In this document: positions 43,861 through 44,387 of the stretch, in pieces
How positions within the stretch are numbered: position 1 is the stretch's first letter
Layout: each line of letters opens with the position of its first letter
Source of the DNA: an uncultured Anaerococcus sp.
GTDB taxonomy: Bacteria; Bacillota; Clostridia; Tissierellales; Peptoniphilaceae
NCBI RefSeq assembly: GCF_943912825.1
Contig: NZ_CALTUX010000016.1
Location: forward strand, 1-44,387
DNA: 44,387 bases
Direction of reading: 5' to 3'
Program-made: the position numbers and the translations under genes
Notes under the pieces: generated by a model
Told to the model about the DNA's origin: nothing
Seen by the model: the letters and a program-made list of their open reading frames with translations, nothing else
The model's database searches: none

Positions 43861-44387
43861 ATATCAAACATATCCTCAATTTGTTCATTTGTTAATTCAT
43901 AATCATACCATGTTTTATAGTAATCTTTAATCATTGCTTTTAGATCATAGTCTTTAAATTCTTCTGGGTATGTTGATTTTGCAAGCCAAGCAAGAACTAA
44001 TGGAGCATCTGGATTTGGTGTAAACCAATTCCACATACCAAGTTTAGTATTAAAGACTTTTTTATCCTTAACTGCTTTCATATTTGAAAAATCAATCCCT
44101 TCAACTTTATTTTCCAAAACATCTGTAGTTCTTATATCTGATAATCCTGGACCATTTAGATATAAAACATCTGGATTCCATTGATAAAATTGTTCTAAAG
44201 GAACTTTAGGAAATCCCGGTAAATCGCCAGCAACATTTTTAACTCCTATCCTCTTTAGATAGAAATCTCCAAAACCACCCTTGCCATTTACTATAGGAAC
44301 ACCTTGAACATATTTCCACAAGATCAAACCAGTTGGTTTTTTACTATCATCTATTTTTGAAATTCTTTCTTCAACATCTTTTACAAT
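43857..44387 (-). CDS. Metal-chelate ABC substrate-binding protein, C-terminal part (truncated by window)
   Basis: The frame is open to the last base of the window: the 20 codons before 44327 read IVKDVEERISKIDDSKKPTG. The gene therefore starts outside and the TTG at 44327 is not its start. About 176 residues are visible. They match the C-terminal lobe of FecB/BtuF-type binding proteins: PLEQFYQWNPDVLYLNGPG, KKVFNTKLGMWNWF, and an end region LKAMIKDYYKTWYDYELT typical of clostridial iron-complex members. It delivers substrate to the following permease. The signal peptide would lie upstream, outside the window. Confidence 0.85.
   Translation of the reverse strand: MVKDVEERISKIDDSKKPTGLILWKYVQGVPIVNGKGGFGDFYLKRIGVKNVAGDLPGFPKVPLEQFYQWNPDVLYLNGPGLSDIRTTDVLENKVEGIDFSNMKAVKDKKVFNTKLGMWNWFTPNPDAPLVLAWLAKSTYPEEFKDYDLKAMIKDYYKTWYDYELTNEQIEDMFDI

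Noticed and set aside
44325..44327. TTG as the start of the substrate-binding protein
   Set aside because: The frame remains open to the window edge with lobe-like sequence, and there is no ribosome site before it.

Overview
The window looks like chromosome from a low-GC, anaerobic Gram-positive coccus of the Peptoniphilaceae/Tissierellia type (Anaerococcus-like). This is an inference from AT-rich codon use, Firmicutes-style two-component and MarR-ABC modules, a group-B-like [FeFe] hydrogenase, and very large secreted InlB/Cna-B repeat proteins with an NPRTG cell-wall sorting motif. Nearly all genes lie on the minus strand; the exceptions are the MoxR/VWA pair and asnA. No rRNA, tRNA, insertion sequence or CRISPR array was seen.

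Layout. 1-1.8 kb: a BceRS-type two-component system, then the first codons of the ABC ATPase it probably controls, with a recognisable BceR-type box inside the end of the kinase gene. 1.8-5.9 kb: a MarR regulator and a heterodimeric multidrug-type ABC exporter, with palindromic operator candidates on the promoter. 6.1-22.4 kb: two translationally coupled giant surface proteins (2420 and 2981 aa) filling 16 kb. Only the downstream one has a sorting signal. 22.6-25.2 kb: a divergent MoxR-like AAA+ ATPase and VWA protein. 25.3-30.3 kb: a MurJ-type flippase and a CydDC-like ABC exporter pair. 30.5-32.4 kb: a small CX4C protein and a monomeric [FeFe] hydrogenase. 32.4-38.5 kb: pstS-pstC-pstA-pstB-phoU-phoP-phoR behind a PHO box. 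38.7-40.0 kb: an NCS2 purine permease with a structured leader containing a terminator. 40.3-41.3 kb: asnA. 41.4 kb to the end: a FecBCD-type metal-chelate ABC importer followed by a bicupin; the binding protein is cut by the window edge.

How genes work together. The Pst/Pho block is a complete phosphate uptake and sensing operon, and the PHO box indicates autoregulation by its own PhoP. MarR and the two ABC half-transporters form a self-regulated efflux unit. BceRS with the ABC ATPase start suggests an antimicrobial-peptide detoxification module. The giant proteins are probably made from one mRNA and could act together at the cell surface.

Most unusual observations: PstS appears circularly permuted, with its C-terminal half encoded before its N-terminal half; the giant protein pair is asymmetrically anchored; the MoxR-like ATPase has a GKN Walker A; the CydD-like half-transporter lacks its Q-loop glutamine; and the permease leader RNA could not be assigned to a class.
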